The position numbers and the translations under genes were made by a program. Shown piece after piece: positions 20,463-29,045 of a DNA stretch of 64,000 bases. The stretch's first letter is position 1, and every line of letters starts with the position of its first letter. Under the pieces are notes generated by a model. It saw nothing but the letters and a program-made list of their open reading frames with translations. It was not told where the DNA came from and ran no database searches. Origin of the DNA: DASWDH01 sp035318505 (lineage in GTDB: Bacteria > Myxococcota_A > Polyangia > Polyangiales > Polyangiaceae); NCBI GenBank assembly GCA_035318505.1, contig DATHEQ010000285.1, forward strand, positions 13,215 through 77,214. The letters run 5' to 3'.

Positions 20463-21451
20463 GGTCGGTCGCCGATCCTCGCCACGGCCGGGCCGCCCGG
20501 TGTCGCGATGAGCACCTTCTCGACGCCCGGGACCTCGCGCAGCGCGGTTGCCAGGGCTGGCGCGTCCGACGCATGCGACAGCACTTTGACGTGAGGGCCG
20601 GCGTCGATGGTGACATACGCCTGCACCCCGCGTTGGCGGAGCTGGCGCACGCGCTCGATGGCGGCGAGCGTCACGGGATTGAAATAGATGAGGGCCGGCG
20701 CGGCGGCCATGGCCGAGGCGTGCATTGCGAACGCGCTCTCCTCGGCGACCACACCGAGCGCCTCGAGATCGCGCGCCAGCACGGCGCGCCGCGCCCGCTC
20801 GAAGAGACGCGGCGCATTCGCGACCCACGCCGCATAATACGGACTGGTCGCGCTCGTATGCGCCATTCCCTCGGTCGATCCCACGTCCTTTTGTTGCAGC
20901 GTCGTCACGACGACGGAGATGGCCACCTGCCAATCGATCGAACCCTCGATGGGCTCTGCCGGCAGAACGTCGCGACCGGTCTCGCCCGCCGCCAGCGTCG
21001 CGAACCCACCGAAGATGGATCGCGCCGCCGACACGGACGATCGGCGTGCCTGATCGCTCAACTGGGCGGGATCCCAATCGAGCCCCGCGGCTTTGGCGGC
21101 CGCGACGACGAGCGCCGCGAATCCCGAAGCGCTCGAGGCGAGACCCGAAGCCGTGGGAAAGTCGTTGGCGCTTTCGACGCGCGCCTTGCTCGCGATGCCC
21201 GCGGCAGAGCGCACCCGGTCGAGTAAATCCGATGCACGCCGCATCTCCTTCTCGCTCGCCACGCTGCCATTCAGCATGATTTCGTCGCGCGGCAGCGCGT
21301 CGTCGAACGTCACGCTGGTCGTGGTGGACATCGCATCGAGCGTCATGGACAGGCTCGGCACGGACGGCATGCGGCTCATCCCTTCGAGCTTGCCCCAATA
21401 TTTGGTGAGCGCGATGTTGGGGTGGGCCACGGCGGAAGCAGTTCGACTCAC
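20459..21451 (-). CDS. mvaD: Diphosphomevalonate decarboxylase
   Basis: 330 residues from a GTG at 21451 overlapping the mevalonate kinase stop. The hallmark N-terminus HPNIALTKYWGK is intact, the GHMP loop reads DFPTASGLASSASGFAAL, and the C-terminal TIDAGPHVKVL is the conserved segment of the family. The substrate-binding segment SRMPSVPSLSMTLD is present as well. The enzyme uses ATP to convert diphosphomevalonate to isopentenyl diphosphate, which fits the operon. The upstream in-frame extension to 21643 lies inside the kinase gene and is rejected. Confidence 0.95.
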   Translation of the reverse strand: MSRTASAVAHPNIALTKYWGKLEGMSRMPSVPSLSMTLDAMSTTTSVTFDDALPRDEIMLNGSVASEKEMRRASDLLDRVRSAAGIASKARVESANDFPTASGLASSASGFAALVVAAAKAAGLDWDPAQLSDQARRSSVSAARSIFGGFATLAAGETGRDVLPAEPIEGSIDWQVAISVVVTTLQQKDVGSTEGMAHTSATSPYYAAWVANAPRLFERARRAVLARDLEALGVVAEESAFAMHASAMAAAPALIYFNPVTLAAIERVRQLRQRGVQAYVTIDAGPHVKVLSHASDAPALATALREVPGVEKVLIATPGGPAVARIGDRP

Positions 21452-22401
21452 GGCGCTGCGCTCCCTTCCGCGCTCGGCGTGGGCGAACGAGAAACCGTCG
21501 TGGAAAAAGAGCGAAAGCCTTCCTTCTCCCAGCGGGTAACGATGGGTGTCGCGTCGTTTTGGACCAGCGCCACGACGCATCCCCCTCCCCCCGAGCCGGT
21601 CAGCTTGGCGCCGAGCGCGCCCGCCTCGCGCGCGAGCCGGCATAGCGTCTCGATCTCTTCCGTCGATACCATGAGACCCGACAAGAGCACTTGATTGAGA
21701 TCCATCAACTTACCGAGACCCACGTGATCACCCGCTTCGAGTGCGAGGCGTGCATTCTGAACGAGTGAGTGTATCGCCTCGAACGATCGGGTGACGTTTT
21801 CTTCGTTGCGCGCCTTTAGCTTGGCGACCGCGTCGACCATCTCGCGCGTGCTCGAAGAAACACCGCTGTGCCCGATGGCCAACGTCAGCGGCCGGCTCAG
21901 CTCGATCTCGTTCAAATGGAGCCCTCCGCTCATCCTCTGGTAGAGCAGGCACCCACCGCGCGCGGCGGCCGCGGCATCGACCCCCGAGGGATTACCGTGA
22001 AATACCTTCTCCCATGCCATGGCGCGCTCGGCCGCGTCACCCGCGGAGGCGGGAACACGGTTTTCAAAGGCGTCGAGCGCCCGCACGATGGCGACGCCGA
22101 GCGCCGCCGAGCATCCGAGCCCTGCCCCGGCGGGTAACTCGGTGCTGACGTCGACGTGCACCGGGCGTGTCACCGCGCAAGCGCGCAACACCGCCGCAAA
22201 GGCGCGCGCCACGTCGCTCGCGCCGTCGTCCGTCACCCGCTCGGTCGTGCCGAGGGCGAGCTCCGAACGCGGTGATGCCGGCGATGCGACGGCGTGGGCC
22301 GTAGCTCCGCGATCGATGCCGAGCACGATGGCTGGTACGCCGTAGACCACGGCGTGCTCACCGAGCAAAATGACTTTTCCGCAGGCCGAGCCACGCTGCA
22401 T
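21448..22401 (-). CDS. mvaK1: Mevalonate kinase
   Basis: 317 residues. CGKVILLGEHAVVYGVPAIV at the N-terminus is the classic mevalonate kinase signature. The GHMP loop is ELPAGAGLGCSAALGVAIV, and GNPSGVDAAAAARGG plus the C-terminal KLTGSGGGGCVVAL complete the family pattern. It phosphorylates mevalonate, committing it to isoprenoid synthesis. The start lies 31 bp behind the prenyl synthase stop on the same strand, and the stop overlaps the decarboxylase start, so the six genes look like one transcription unit. Confidence 0.95.
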   Translation of the reverse strand: MQRGSACGKVILLGEHAVVYGVPAIVLGIDRGATAHAVASPASPRSELALGTTERVTDDGASDVARAFAAVLRACAVTRPVHVDVSTELPAGAGLGCSAALGVAIVRALDAFENRVPASAGDAAERAMAWEKVFHGNPSGVDAAAAARGGCLLYQRMSGGLHLNEIELSRPLTLAIGHSGVSSSTREMVDAVAKLKARNEENVTRSFEAIHSLVQNARLALEAGDHVGLGKLMDLNQVLLSGLMVSTEEIETLCRLAREAGALGAKLTGSGGGGCVVALVQNDATPIVTRWEKEGFRSFSTTVSRSPTPSAEGSAAP

Positions 22402-22432
22402 GAGACTTTCTTACCTCGTTACCGGGGATAAC

Positions 22433-23521
22433 TCAGCGTTCGCGCACGGTCAGCGTCGCGGCGGCGCCGAGAAGCCACGCCGTGCCGCGTTTCGATAGCC
22501 CACCGCCGGCAAGGGAGCTGGTCGCTTTTTTGACGAGCTGACTCAACCTGCGTTCGACCGCCGCGCGCGCCCCGCATCGTTCGTAGAGCGCCACCACGGT
22601 CTTGATCTCTTGATCGGCCGCATCGCGGCGCCCGATGGTGTCGGTGAGCACGTGCCGATCGCTCACCCCCACTCGGGAAAACGCTTCGTCGGCGAGAGCC
22701 GTCTTCTTGCCCGAGCGAATGTCGCTGCCGAAGGGCTTGCCGGTTTCTTTGGGGTGCCCGAACGCACCGAGGAGATCGTCGCGCAACTGGAAGGCGACGC
22801 CGAGCGGATGGGCGAAACGGGTGAGATGTTCGAGCGTCTCCGGCTCGGCGCCGGCCAAGATGGCTCCTAGCAGCATGGGGCCCCGGACAGTGTAGCTCCC
22901 AGTCTTGAGGTCGTGCATCACCTCGATGTTCTGCGGCCGACCAACGAGGTCGATCTGCTGCCCTCGGATGGCGTCCTGCTGGATCTGCGCGAACAGCCTG
23001 GTCGCGCGCGCCACGCGATCGCCGCTCGTCTCGACCGAGGCGAGCGCCTCGAGGGCCATGGCGGATGCGTAGTCGCCGGCCAAGAGCGCGGAGGCGTCGC
23101 CCATCGTGCGGGAACCGAAGTGGTGAGCGAGGAGCGCGTGCACCGCCGGCCCCCCGCGGCGGACGTCATCGCGGTCCATCCAATCGTCGTGAACGAGAAG
23201 ATACGTCTGCAAAAGCTCGAGCGCCGCCCCGGCATCGAGCGCCGCTGCCGCGGGAGCCGCCTCGTCGACGGCGCGGTACGCCGCCAAAAGGAGCGCGGGC
23301 CGAAACCGCTTTCCTCCGCGCATCGTCAGATCGCGGAGCGAATCGACGAGGGCGACGACGTCCGGCCCGAGCGGGTCGGCATCGATCAACTTTTGCTCGA
23401 AGAGCGCGGTGAGCCGCGCTTCGACCTCGCGGCGAACTTGCTTGAGCAGTGCATCGAAATCCACCGCCCCTCCTTGTTTGTTGAGAAGTGAAACGCTGGC
23501 GGTGGGGGCGCGGGGGGGCAT
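22433..23521 (-). CDS. Polyprenyl (probably geranylgeranyl or farnesyl) diphosphate synthase
   Basis: 362 residues. The first aspartate-rich motif reads HDDWMDRDDVRRG and the second QLRDDLLGAFG, followed by GKPFGSDIRSGKKT. The DDLLG form of the second motif, with Gly in place of the last Asp, is known from many actinobacterial-type GGPP synthases. Chain length cannot be fixed from motifs alone. As first gene of the mevalonate operon it uses the IPP and DMAPP made by its neighbours. It starts opposite fni, leaving a 186-bp divergent control region. Confidence 0.92.
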   Translation of the reverse strand: MPPRAPTASVSLLNKQGGAVDFDALLKQVRREVEARLTALFEQKLIDADPLGPDVVALVDSLRDLTMRGGKRFRPALLLAAYRAVDEAAPAAAALDAGAALELLQTYLLVHDDWMDRDDVRRGGPAVHALLAHHFGSRTMGDASALLAGDYASAMALEALASVETSGDRVARATRLFAQIQQDAIRGQQIDLVGRPQNIEVMHDLKTGSYTVRGPMLLGAILAGAEPETLEHLTRFAHPLGVAFQLRDDLLGAFGHPKETGKPFGSDIRSGKKTALADEAFSRVGVSDRHVLTDTIGRRDAADQEIKTVVALYERCGARAAVERRLSQLVKKATSSLAGGGLSKRGTAWLLGAAATLTVRER

Positions 23522-23549
23522 GAGCTCGGGAGCGGAGCCTAGATTTGCC

Positions 23550-23631
23550 TGACATCGACGTCAAATGGAGCACCACTTCGCTTTCAGCTGTGAGTTCCGA
23601 CACTTTCGGCTGAATGTGATCGCACATTCAG
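23550..23631. promoter_or_regulatory. Operator-like inverted repeats between the prenyl synthase operon and fni
   Basis: Within the 186-bp divergent gap (23522-23707) there is a perfect 9-bp inverted repeat with a 4-bp centre, CTGAATGTG-ATCG-CACATTCAG, at 23610-23631. A shorter repeat TGAC-N6-GTCA lies at 23550-23563. Both lie where a shared regulator could control the two divergent isoprenoid units. The regulator is not identifiable from the sequence. Confidence 0.5.
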
Positions 23632-23707
23632 TTCGACGGCGCGAATTCGTCGGTCAAACCGGGGCCGGGGCGAGGTAGGCTCGGCACATCAGGGAGGCAA
23701 ACGTCGC

Positions 23708-24781
23708 GTGACCAGCAGCGGAATCGGCCAGCGCAAAGCGGACCACATCGATCTCGCCGCGACCGGCGACGTCGGATTTCACCGGACGACGACGCTGCTC
23801 GAGTGCGTCAAGCTCGTCCACCAGGCGCTCCCGGAGCTCTCCGCCGATCGCATCGATACTTCGGTGACGGTCTTCGGCAAGAAGCTGCGCGCGCCGCTCA
23901 TCATCGCTTCGATGACCGGCGGCATCGAACGCGCCGCGACGATCAACCGCGAGCTTGCCACCATCGCCGAAGCGCGCGGGTACGGCTTCGGGCTCGGAAG
24001 TCAACGCGCGATGCACATCGATCCCTCCAAAGGGGACACCTTCCGCGTGCGCGACGTGGCGCCGACGGCCCTCGTCCTCGGCAATCTCGGCGTCGTGCAA
24101 GCGCGCCAGATGTCGACGGACGAGGTGCGCGCCCTCGTGACCGCCGTCGGCGCCGATGCGCTTTTCATTCACCTCAACCCGGCCATGGAGATCGTTCAGC
24201 CGGGCGGCGATCGCGATTTCACCGGCGCGGTCGCAACGCTGGGTCGACTCGCTACCGACCTCGGATTTCCGGTGGTGGCCAAGGAGACGGGATGCGGACT
24301 CTCCGCACAAGCCGCCGCGCAGCTACTACGCGCAGGGGTGCGACACGTCGACGTGTCGGGTGCAGGTGGGACATCGTGGGTCGCGGTAGAGATGCACCGC
24401 GCATCGTCCGGCGAGCGCGCACTCGGTGAAGCGTTTCGCGAGTGGGGCATTCCCACTGCGGCCAGCGTGGCGTGGATGGCAGCGGCGCGCATGGAAACGA
24501 TCATCGCCACCGGTGGCATCGGCACGGGCCTCGATGTCGCGAAGGCGATCGCGCTCGGCGCCCACGCTGCCGGAATCGCGCGTCCTGTCCTACAAACTCT
24601 TACCTCGGGTGGACGCACGGCGGCCGAGAACTACTTGGATGGCATCGAAGCAGAGCTGCGCGCAGCGATGCTTCTCGTCGGCGCCGGCACGATCGCCGAG
24701 CTGCGCCGCGCACCGCGAATCATCTCCGGCGAGCTCGCGTCGTGGGTTGCGCAAGGGGCGTTGGATAGCCCGATTTCGTGA
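23708..24781 (+). CDS. fni: Type 2 isopentenyl-diphosphate delta-isomerase (FMN dependent)
   Basis: 357 residues from a GTG at 23708, with GGGAGG about 10 bp upstream. Features of type 2 IDI include the N-terminal RKADHIDL, the FMN-binding PLIIASMTGG, GSQRAMHI, HLNPAMEIVQPGGDRDF and VVAKETGCGLS. VDVSGAGGTSWVAVE and ATGGIGTGLDVAKAIALGA follow towards the C-terminus. It isomerises IPP to DMAPP using reduced flavin. It is transcribed away from the prenyl synthase/mevalonate operon, so both arms of the pathway are under one intergenic region. Confidence 0.95.
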   Translation: MTSSGIGQRKADHIDLAATGDVGFHRTTTLLECVKLVHQALPELSADRIDTSVTVFGKKLRAPLIIASMTGGIERAATINRELATIAEARGYGFGLGSQRAMHIDPSKGDTFRVRDVAPTALVLGNLGVVQARQMSTDEVRALVTAVGADALFIHLNPAMEIVQPGGDRDFTGAVATLGRLATDLGFPVVAKETGCGLSAQAAAQLLRAGVRHVDVSGAGGTSWVAVEMHRASSGERALGEAFREWGIPTAASVAWMAAARMETIIATGGIGTGLDVAKAIALGAHAAGIARPVLQTLTSGGRTAAENYLDGIEAELRAAMLLVGAGTIAELRRAPRIISGELASWVAQGALDSPIS

Positions 24782-24805
24782 TAGCTTTGCAGTAGGGCCG
24801 GCGAG

Positions 24806-25651
24806 ATGACGAACGAGAAGAAGGGGAGGGACAGCGAACGTCCGCTGCCCGAGCTGAAGAAAGAGAGGGATTCTTTCATTCACAGCTTCTTCACCAAAGG
24901 TGCGCAGTTCACGCAGGAGCTCGTCAACGAGAACACGCGCCTGAGACATCGCTTGGGTGAGCTCGAGCAAGAGTCTGCCAAGCTACGCGCGCAGGTGGCG
25001 AGCGACGACGCCATCCGCGAACTCCTCAAGACGATCGACGGGCTCGAACGAGAGAAGGGAAATCTTCTCTCGCGATTTCAACAAGCGGAGGCCGCCTCGT
25101 CACGCTGGGTCGACCAGTACACGGAGGTCGAAGGCGAGCTCGCCAACTTCGCGAACCTCTACGTCGCCAGTCACCAGCTGCACGCGTCGCTCAGCTTTCG
25201 TACGACGGTGCGACAGATCAAAGAGTTGCTCGAGCAGCTCGTCGGTTCACGCTCCTTCGCCGTCTATCTCGCGACCGGTGACGGTAAGACGCTCGTCCCC
25301 ATCGTTTGCGAGGGGCTCGGTAAACCACGCCGTATTCCGGTGAACCCGAGCGACGGCGCCATCGGCGAATCCTTTGCCACGGGGATGTCACGCGTGGAGA
25401 GCGGCGATCTGAGCCGCGGGTCGGTGGAGCACCCGCTCGCCATCGTGCCGATGGTGCACGAGAACAAAGTGTTCGGTGTTTTTGCCGTCTACGCCACGCT
25501 CGAGCAAAAGCCGCGTTTCATGCCCGTCGACTTCGAGCTCTTCAAGCTGCTCGGCGCTCACGCCGCGGGAGCGCTCATCTGTGCGTGCCTCTTTGCCAAC
25601 GCTGGTCACAAAATTCCGAGCTTTGACCCTTTTTTCGATCCCGAGACATGA
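24806..25651 (+). CDS. Coiled-coil GAF-domain signalling protein
   Basis: 281 residues. Residues of about 25-110 form a charged coiled coil (NENTRLRHRLGELEQESAKL and onwards). Residues of about 120-265 form a GAF-like domain, with LHASLSFRTTVRQIKELLEQLVGSRSFAVYL and a closing AIVPMVHENKVFGVFAVY. There is no kinase, cyclase or DNA-binding domain, so it must act through a partner. The CheY-like gene starts 42 bp downstream on the same strand and is the natural candidate. Homologues next to response regulators are common in myxobacteria. The ligand is unknown. Confidence 0.82.
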   Translation: MTNEKKGRDSERPLPELKKERDSFIHSFFTKGAQFTQELVNENTRLRHRLGELEQESAKLRAQVASDDAIRELLKTIDGLEREKGNLLSRFQQAEAASSRWVDQYTEVEGELANFANLYVASHQLHASLSFRTTVRQIKELLEQLVGSRSFAVYLATGDGKTLVPIVCEGLGKPRRIPVNPSDGAIGESFATGMSRVESGDLSRGSVEHPLAIVPMVHENKVFGVFAVYATLEQKPRFMPVDFELFKLLGAHAAGALICACLFANAGHKIPSFDPFFDPET

Positions 25652-25693
25652 GCCAAAAGAGAAGCGAGACTTCTAGCGCGGGTACGCATCGAT

Positions 25694-26071
25694 ATGGCTG
25701 AATACTCCTGTTTGATCGTAGAAGACTCACCGATGATGCGGCAGCTGCTCGTCTTCGCGCTCGCTCGCGTGAAAAACCTGCGGGTGACCGAAGCCGACGA
25801 CGGCGTCGATGGCCTGCGCAAGCTCGCATCGGCGCGCTTCGACATCATCATCACCGACATCAACATGCCGATCATGGATGGCCTCAAGCTCGTCAAAAGG
25901 GTGAGGTCCGATCCGACGCATTCCGCTACCCCGATCGTCATCATCACGACCGAAGGATCGCAGGAAGATCGGCAGCGCGCGCTGCAGCTCGGGGCGAACG
26001 CGTACATCACCAAGCCGATTCAGGCCCCGCAGGTGATCGCCAAAGTAAAAGAGCTTTTGAAGATCGAGTAG
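25694..26071 (+). CDS. Single-domain response regulator (CheY-like)
   Basis: 125 residues, only a receiver domain. The acidic pocket is E10/D11 (LIVEDS), the phosphoacceptor is D55 (IIITDINMP), the switch Thr is in IITTEGS (T85/T86) and the conserved Lys is K107 (ITKPI). It should be phosphorylatable but has no output domain, so it must signal by protein contact. It lies 42 bp after the GAF protein gene. Confidence 0.92.
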   Translation: MAEYSCLIVEDSPMMRQLLVFALARVKNLRVTEADDGVDGLRKLASARFDIIITDINMPIMDGLKLVKRVRSDPTHSATPIVIITTEGSQEDRQRALQLGANAYITKPIQAPQVIAKVKELLKIE

Positions 26072-26076
26072 CGCGA

Positions 26077-26093
26077 CGGGAGCGCTGCTCCCG
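26077..26093. terminator. Candidate bidirectional hairpin between convergent genes
   Basis: A perfect 7-bp stem, CGGGAGC / GCTCCCG, with a 3-nt loop lies directly after the CheY-like stop and 19 bp before the stop of the convergent gene. There is no clear U-tract, so intrinsic termination is likely but not certain. Confidence 0.5.
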
Positions 26094-26111
26094 CAAGCTA
26101 CGCGCGCCCTT

Positions 26112-27251
26112 TCAAAACATCATCGTCTTGTGGACGGTGACCTTCGCTCCCGAAAACGGCGGCACTTTGGCCGTGCGGAACTTGGCGGCGACGCAGCTGC
26201 CGACCGGGGTGCCGCGCACGACGCCCGACTCGACGACGGCGACCGTTGCTTGCCCGCTCGGAACGAAAGTAACGGCGACGCGCACCGCGCCCGCGGTGGT
26301 GTCTTCTTGGCGGCACGTCGCCGCTAGCGCTGCTGCGTCTTCGAGAGCGGATTGCGCAGCGTCACGGCTGAAGTCGGGACCCGGCGGTTCGGGCGGCTGC
26401 GGCGCCACGAAAACGGGCGGCGCAGGCTCGGCCGGTGTTTCTTCGGCGACCGGTTCGGGCTCTTCGGCGCCGCTCGCCTTCAGTGACTTGCTCTTCTTGC
26501 GGCGTTTCTCGGGCTTCAGGGACTCGACGGTGGCCTCGGGCTGAGCTGACCGCGCTCCGACCGGCGCGGCGGAGGGCTGCGCGGGATCCGTCGCCGTGCC
26601 GCGAAAATCGCCCGGTTGCAGGCGCGCTGCGACGGGTGTTTCCGGTTCGGCGGGCTGCGCGGCGGGGGCGGCTATCGTACCGCTCGAAGATGCGTTCGCG
26701 AGTGAGCTGATCGCACGACCAATGAGCGCGACCGACACTGCCGCGGCCAGCGTCGCCGCGACCAACCAGCCTTTTCGTGAGGACCGCGGCTCGGCGTAGA
26801 TCGGTGCTTCGCCGAGCGGAGGTACGTCGTTGGCCGGCGGTAATGGTCGCCCGCCTTCGCTCGCTTCGCGCGGCGGCATGCTCATCGCCGGCGGCATCGA
26901 GGAGTGCACGGGAGGTGCGCGTCGCGTCGAAAAGGCTTCGGTCGGCGGAGGCGGCGGCTTCACGCGGACGAGGCCCGCCGGCGTGTCGGATTGCCACGCC
27001 GGCGCATTCACGCGGAACGAGGATGACGAGGGGACGACGTTGGTCGGTGCTGGTGTCCGCGGCAGCAGGTCGCGCGGATCTTGCCCGGGGCGCGTGGGCG
27101 CGACGAGCTCGATGGCCGTACCGTTGACCTCGATCACCGCACCACAGTTGCTGCAGCAGTAGTCGACCACCTTGCCGCGCACCATGTCCGCTGCGATGCG
27201 GTAATTCGCCTCACAGCTGGCGCAGACTACTCGAACGAGATGAGGGTCCAT
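26112..27251 (-). CDS. Zinc-ribbon (MJ0042-type) membrane protein with AgmX/PglI-like C-terminal tail
   Basis: 379 residues from the ATG at 27251, which has AGGA about 10 bp upstream; GTG/ATG codons at 27332 and 27299 are alternatives. The N-terminus carries CASC and CSNCG, an MJ0042-type zinc ribbon. A Pro-rich linker and one membrane helix (WLVAATLAAAVSVALIG) follow. The final 85 residues (CRQEDTTAGAVRVAVTFVPSG through CVAAKFRTAKVPPF) resemble the TonB-like tail found in AgmX/PglI gliding-motility proteins of Myxococcus. Such proteins span the inner membrane and reach the periplasm. A motility role is not shown here, because no other motility gene is near. Confidence 0.8.
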   Translation of the reverse strand: MDPHLVRVVCASCEANYRIAADMVRGKVVDYCCSNCGAVIEVNGTAIELVAPTRPGQDPRDLLPRTPAPTNVVPSSSSFRVNAPAWQSDTPAGLVRVKPPPPPTEAFSTRRAPPVHSSMPPAMSMPPREASEGGRPLPPANDVPPLGEAPIYAEPRSSRKGWLVAATLAAAVSVALIGRAISSLANASSSGTIAAPAAQPAEPETPVAARLQPGDFRGTATDPAQPSAAPVGARSAQPEATVESLKPEKRRKKSKSLKASGAEEPEPVAEETPAEPAPPVFVAPQPPEPPGPDFSRDAAQSALEDAAALAATCRQEDTTAGAVRVAVTFVPSGQATVAVVESGVVRGTPVGSCVAAKFRTAKVPPFSGAKVTVHKTMMF

Positions 27252-27453
27252 GGGGACGACTTCCTGCCCAGCGCGACTGTCTTCTTGGCGATTGCGAGCC
27301 ATTGCCCGCAGCGCGTCATATACGCCCTTCACGTAATTTCATCCACCCCTATGTTTATTTTCCAGTGCCAAGAAATATTGCTGATGGTCCTACGCCCCCT
27401 TAGTGAACGTGCCTTGACGAGAAAGGTCAGTTTTCGGTATCCCCGACCGCTGA

Positions 27454-28080
27454 GTGGTTGTTAGGGCGCATCTTCGGGCTGCCGCGGTAGGCGGTATTTT
27501 GGCTGCCGCGGCCGTGGCGGGAGGGGTTGTCCTGCAGCCCATGCTCCTCGGCGCGCGTTCGTCCCCGGGCAGGGAGGCGGACCCCCGCGCCGTGCCGGTC
27601 GATCCTTCGGCGCCAGAAGCCGTATCCGCGGCGCCTTCGGTGTCGCAAGTCCGCAAAATCGAGGACTTGCCGACGGCGTCCCCCGTCGCCTACCGGCCGC
27701 TTCGCGTCGAAGAGCTGCCGGAAGCGCCTGGCTCCGGGGCGAAAGGGCGCCGCGGCAAGGAGCAGCTTGCCGGAATCGAGGCCAAGGCAATGGCGAACGC
27801 GAGCCCAGCCGCTGCAGCTCGCGCTCTTCGGATCGAGGATCTACCAGCGGTGTCGGCCGCCGTTCGCCCGCTCCGCCCCGAGGAGCTGAACCCGGAGTTG
27901 GTGCAGCGGGCCGATGACCTGCTCTGGAACCATCCCTCGCCGGTCGGCGTCGACGTTCCCCTGGAAGTGAACGGCAAGAGCTACGTCGCGCGATTTGCCT
28001 ACCACTATCACGAGTTCGGCGGCGCAAAGAAGCCGTGGGGCTACCACAAGGGCGTGACGCTCTACTCGACGCATGACTAG
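27454..28080 (+). CDS. Exported protein of unknown function with internal repeats
   Basis: 208 residues from a GTG at 27454. A signal-anchor segment (AAAVGGILAAAAVAGGVVL) is followed by low-complexity sequence in which a short unit recurs: KIEDLPTASPVAYRPLRVEELPE, then RIEDLPAVSAAVRPLRPEELNPE. The C-terminal 55 residues (PVGVDVPLEVNGKSYVARFAYHYHEFGGAKKPWGYHKGV) look folded and rich in aromatic residues and His. I recognise no family. It is divergent from the AgmX-tail gene (202-bp gap, nothing distinctive seen) and convergent with the TonB-module lipoprotein. Confidence 0.65.
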   Translation: MVVRAHLRAAAVGGILAAAAVAGGVVLQPMLLGARSSPGREADPRAVPVDPSAPEAVSAAPSVSQVRKIEDLPTASPVAYRPLRVEELPEAPGSGAKGRRGKEQLAGIEAKAMANASPAAAARALRIEDLPAVSAAVRPLRPEELNPELVQRADDLLWNHPSPVGVDVPLEVNGKSYVARFAYHYHEFGGAKKPWGYHKGVTLYSTHD

Positions 28081-28091
28081 GGTTGCGGCGG

Positions 28092-29045
28092 TTAGCGATC
28101 GGCGACTCGGATCTGTCGCTGGTCCCAGGCCACACCGCCGCGATCGTCGCGGACGACGAACCACATCGTGACGGAGCGGCCCGCCGATTCGCGGCGAGCG
28201 GTCCACCCGGTGGTGGTATCGCTCGCCAGGCGTACGTCGTGCTCGAACATGCCCTCCGTCGCGTAGTACTGCACGATGATCTGCTCGCGGAAGGGCGCGC
28301 CCAAGGAATCGACGCCGGACTCACTGCTGGATACGGGCACAGCGACGGCCACGCGATGCTGCGTGCTCGGCGTGCAGGCGCCGTAGTCGTTGCCGCTTTC
28401 ATCGCAGAACGCGACGTCTTTGATTTCCGAGGGGAGCCAAGCTTCGCCATCCCAGGTGACATCGGCGATGACCGGATTGTCGTTCTTGTCCGATAGACGC
28501 GCGAAGATCCGTTTGACCCCCACCACGTACTCGTCGCTCGTCAGCGTTCTGCCCTCCGCATCGACGCATGCGAAAGGGATCGATCCGACGCGCGGCGCGA
28601 GCTCGCCCGGACATGCCACGACGACGGTGCCAACGGCGGCGTGCCCCGCCGCGGCCGCGGGCAGCGACGTGATCACGTCGCTCGGTAGCGCGAAATCGAA
28701 GGTGGATCGTCCTTTTTCGATGACAACGGTGGAGAAGTCGAGCGCCGCGAGGCAGCCGGGAGCCGAAGGGGACGCGGGATTGACACAGAGGCCCCATCCC
28801 CATGTGATCGCTCGCGCGGCGGGGTCCACGGCGAGGGCTTCGAGGTGCACGCTCTCGCCCGGTGCCGCATAGGGCGAATCCGCGCGTACGGCGAGCACGC
28901 GCAGATCGGTCACACGCGAGGCGGGGTCGAAATCGCCGCCGCAGCCGGGTAAGAACGTCAGCGCCATCGCAAAGGCGATGCCCGCGACGCGCCGCGCGAA
29001 CCGCGCGTCTGTTCGGGCGATGATGATCTCGGGTGAGGCGTTCAC
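28092..29045 (-). CDS. Lipoprotein cotranscribed with the TonB-dependent receptor
   Basis: 317 residues from a GTG at 29045, overlapping the receptor stop by 4 bp. The signal peptide ends in a good lipobox (TFLPGC). The mature part is beta-rich with several cysteines and begins RVTDLRVLAVRADSPYAAPGESVHLEALAVD, which suggests Ig- or cadherin-like folding. No catalytic motif is seen. Translational coupling to the receptor and its surface location suggest it helps capture the receptor's ligand, an inference by analogy with other TonB systems. The same frame stays open upstream inside the receptor gene, which I treat as accidental. Confidence 0.82.
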   Translation of the reverse strand: MNASPEIIIARTDARFARRVAGIAFAMALTFLPGCGGDFDPASRVTDLRVLAVRADSPYAAPGESVHLEALAVDPAARAITWGWGLCVNPASPSAPGCLAALDFSTVVIEKGRSTFDFALPSDVITSLPAAAAGHAAVGTVVVACPGELAPRVGSIPFACVDAEGRTLTSDEYVVGVKRIFARLSDKNDNPVIADVTWDGEAWLPSEIKDVAFCDESGNDYGACTPSTQHRVAVAVPVSSSESGVDSLGAPFREQIIVQYYATEGMFEHDVRLASDTTTGWTARRESAGRSVTMWFVVRDDRGGVAWDQRQIRVADR

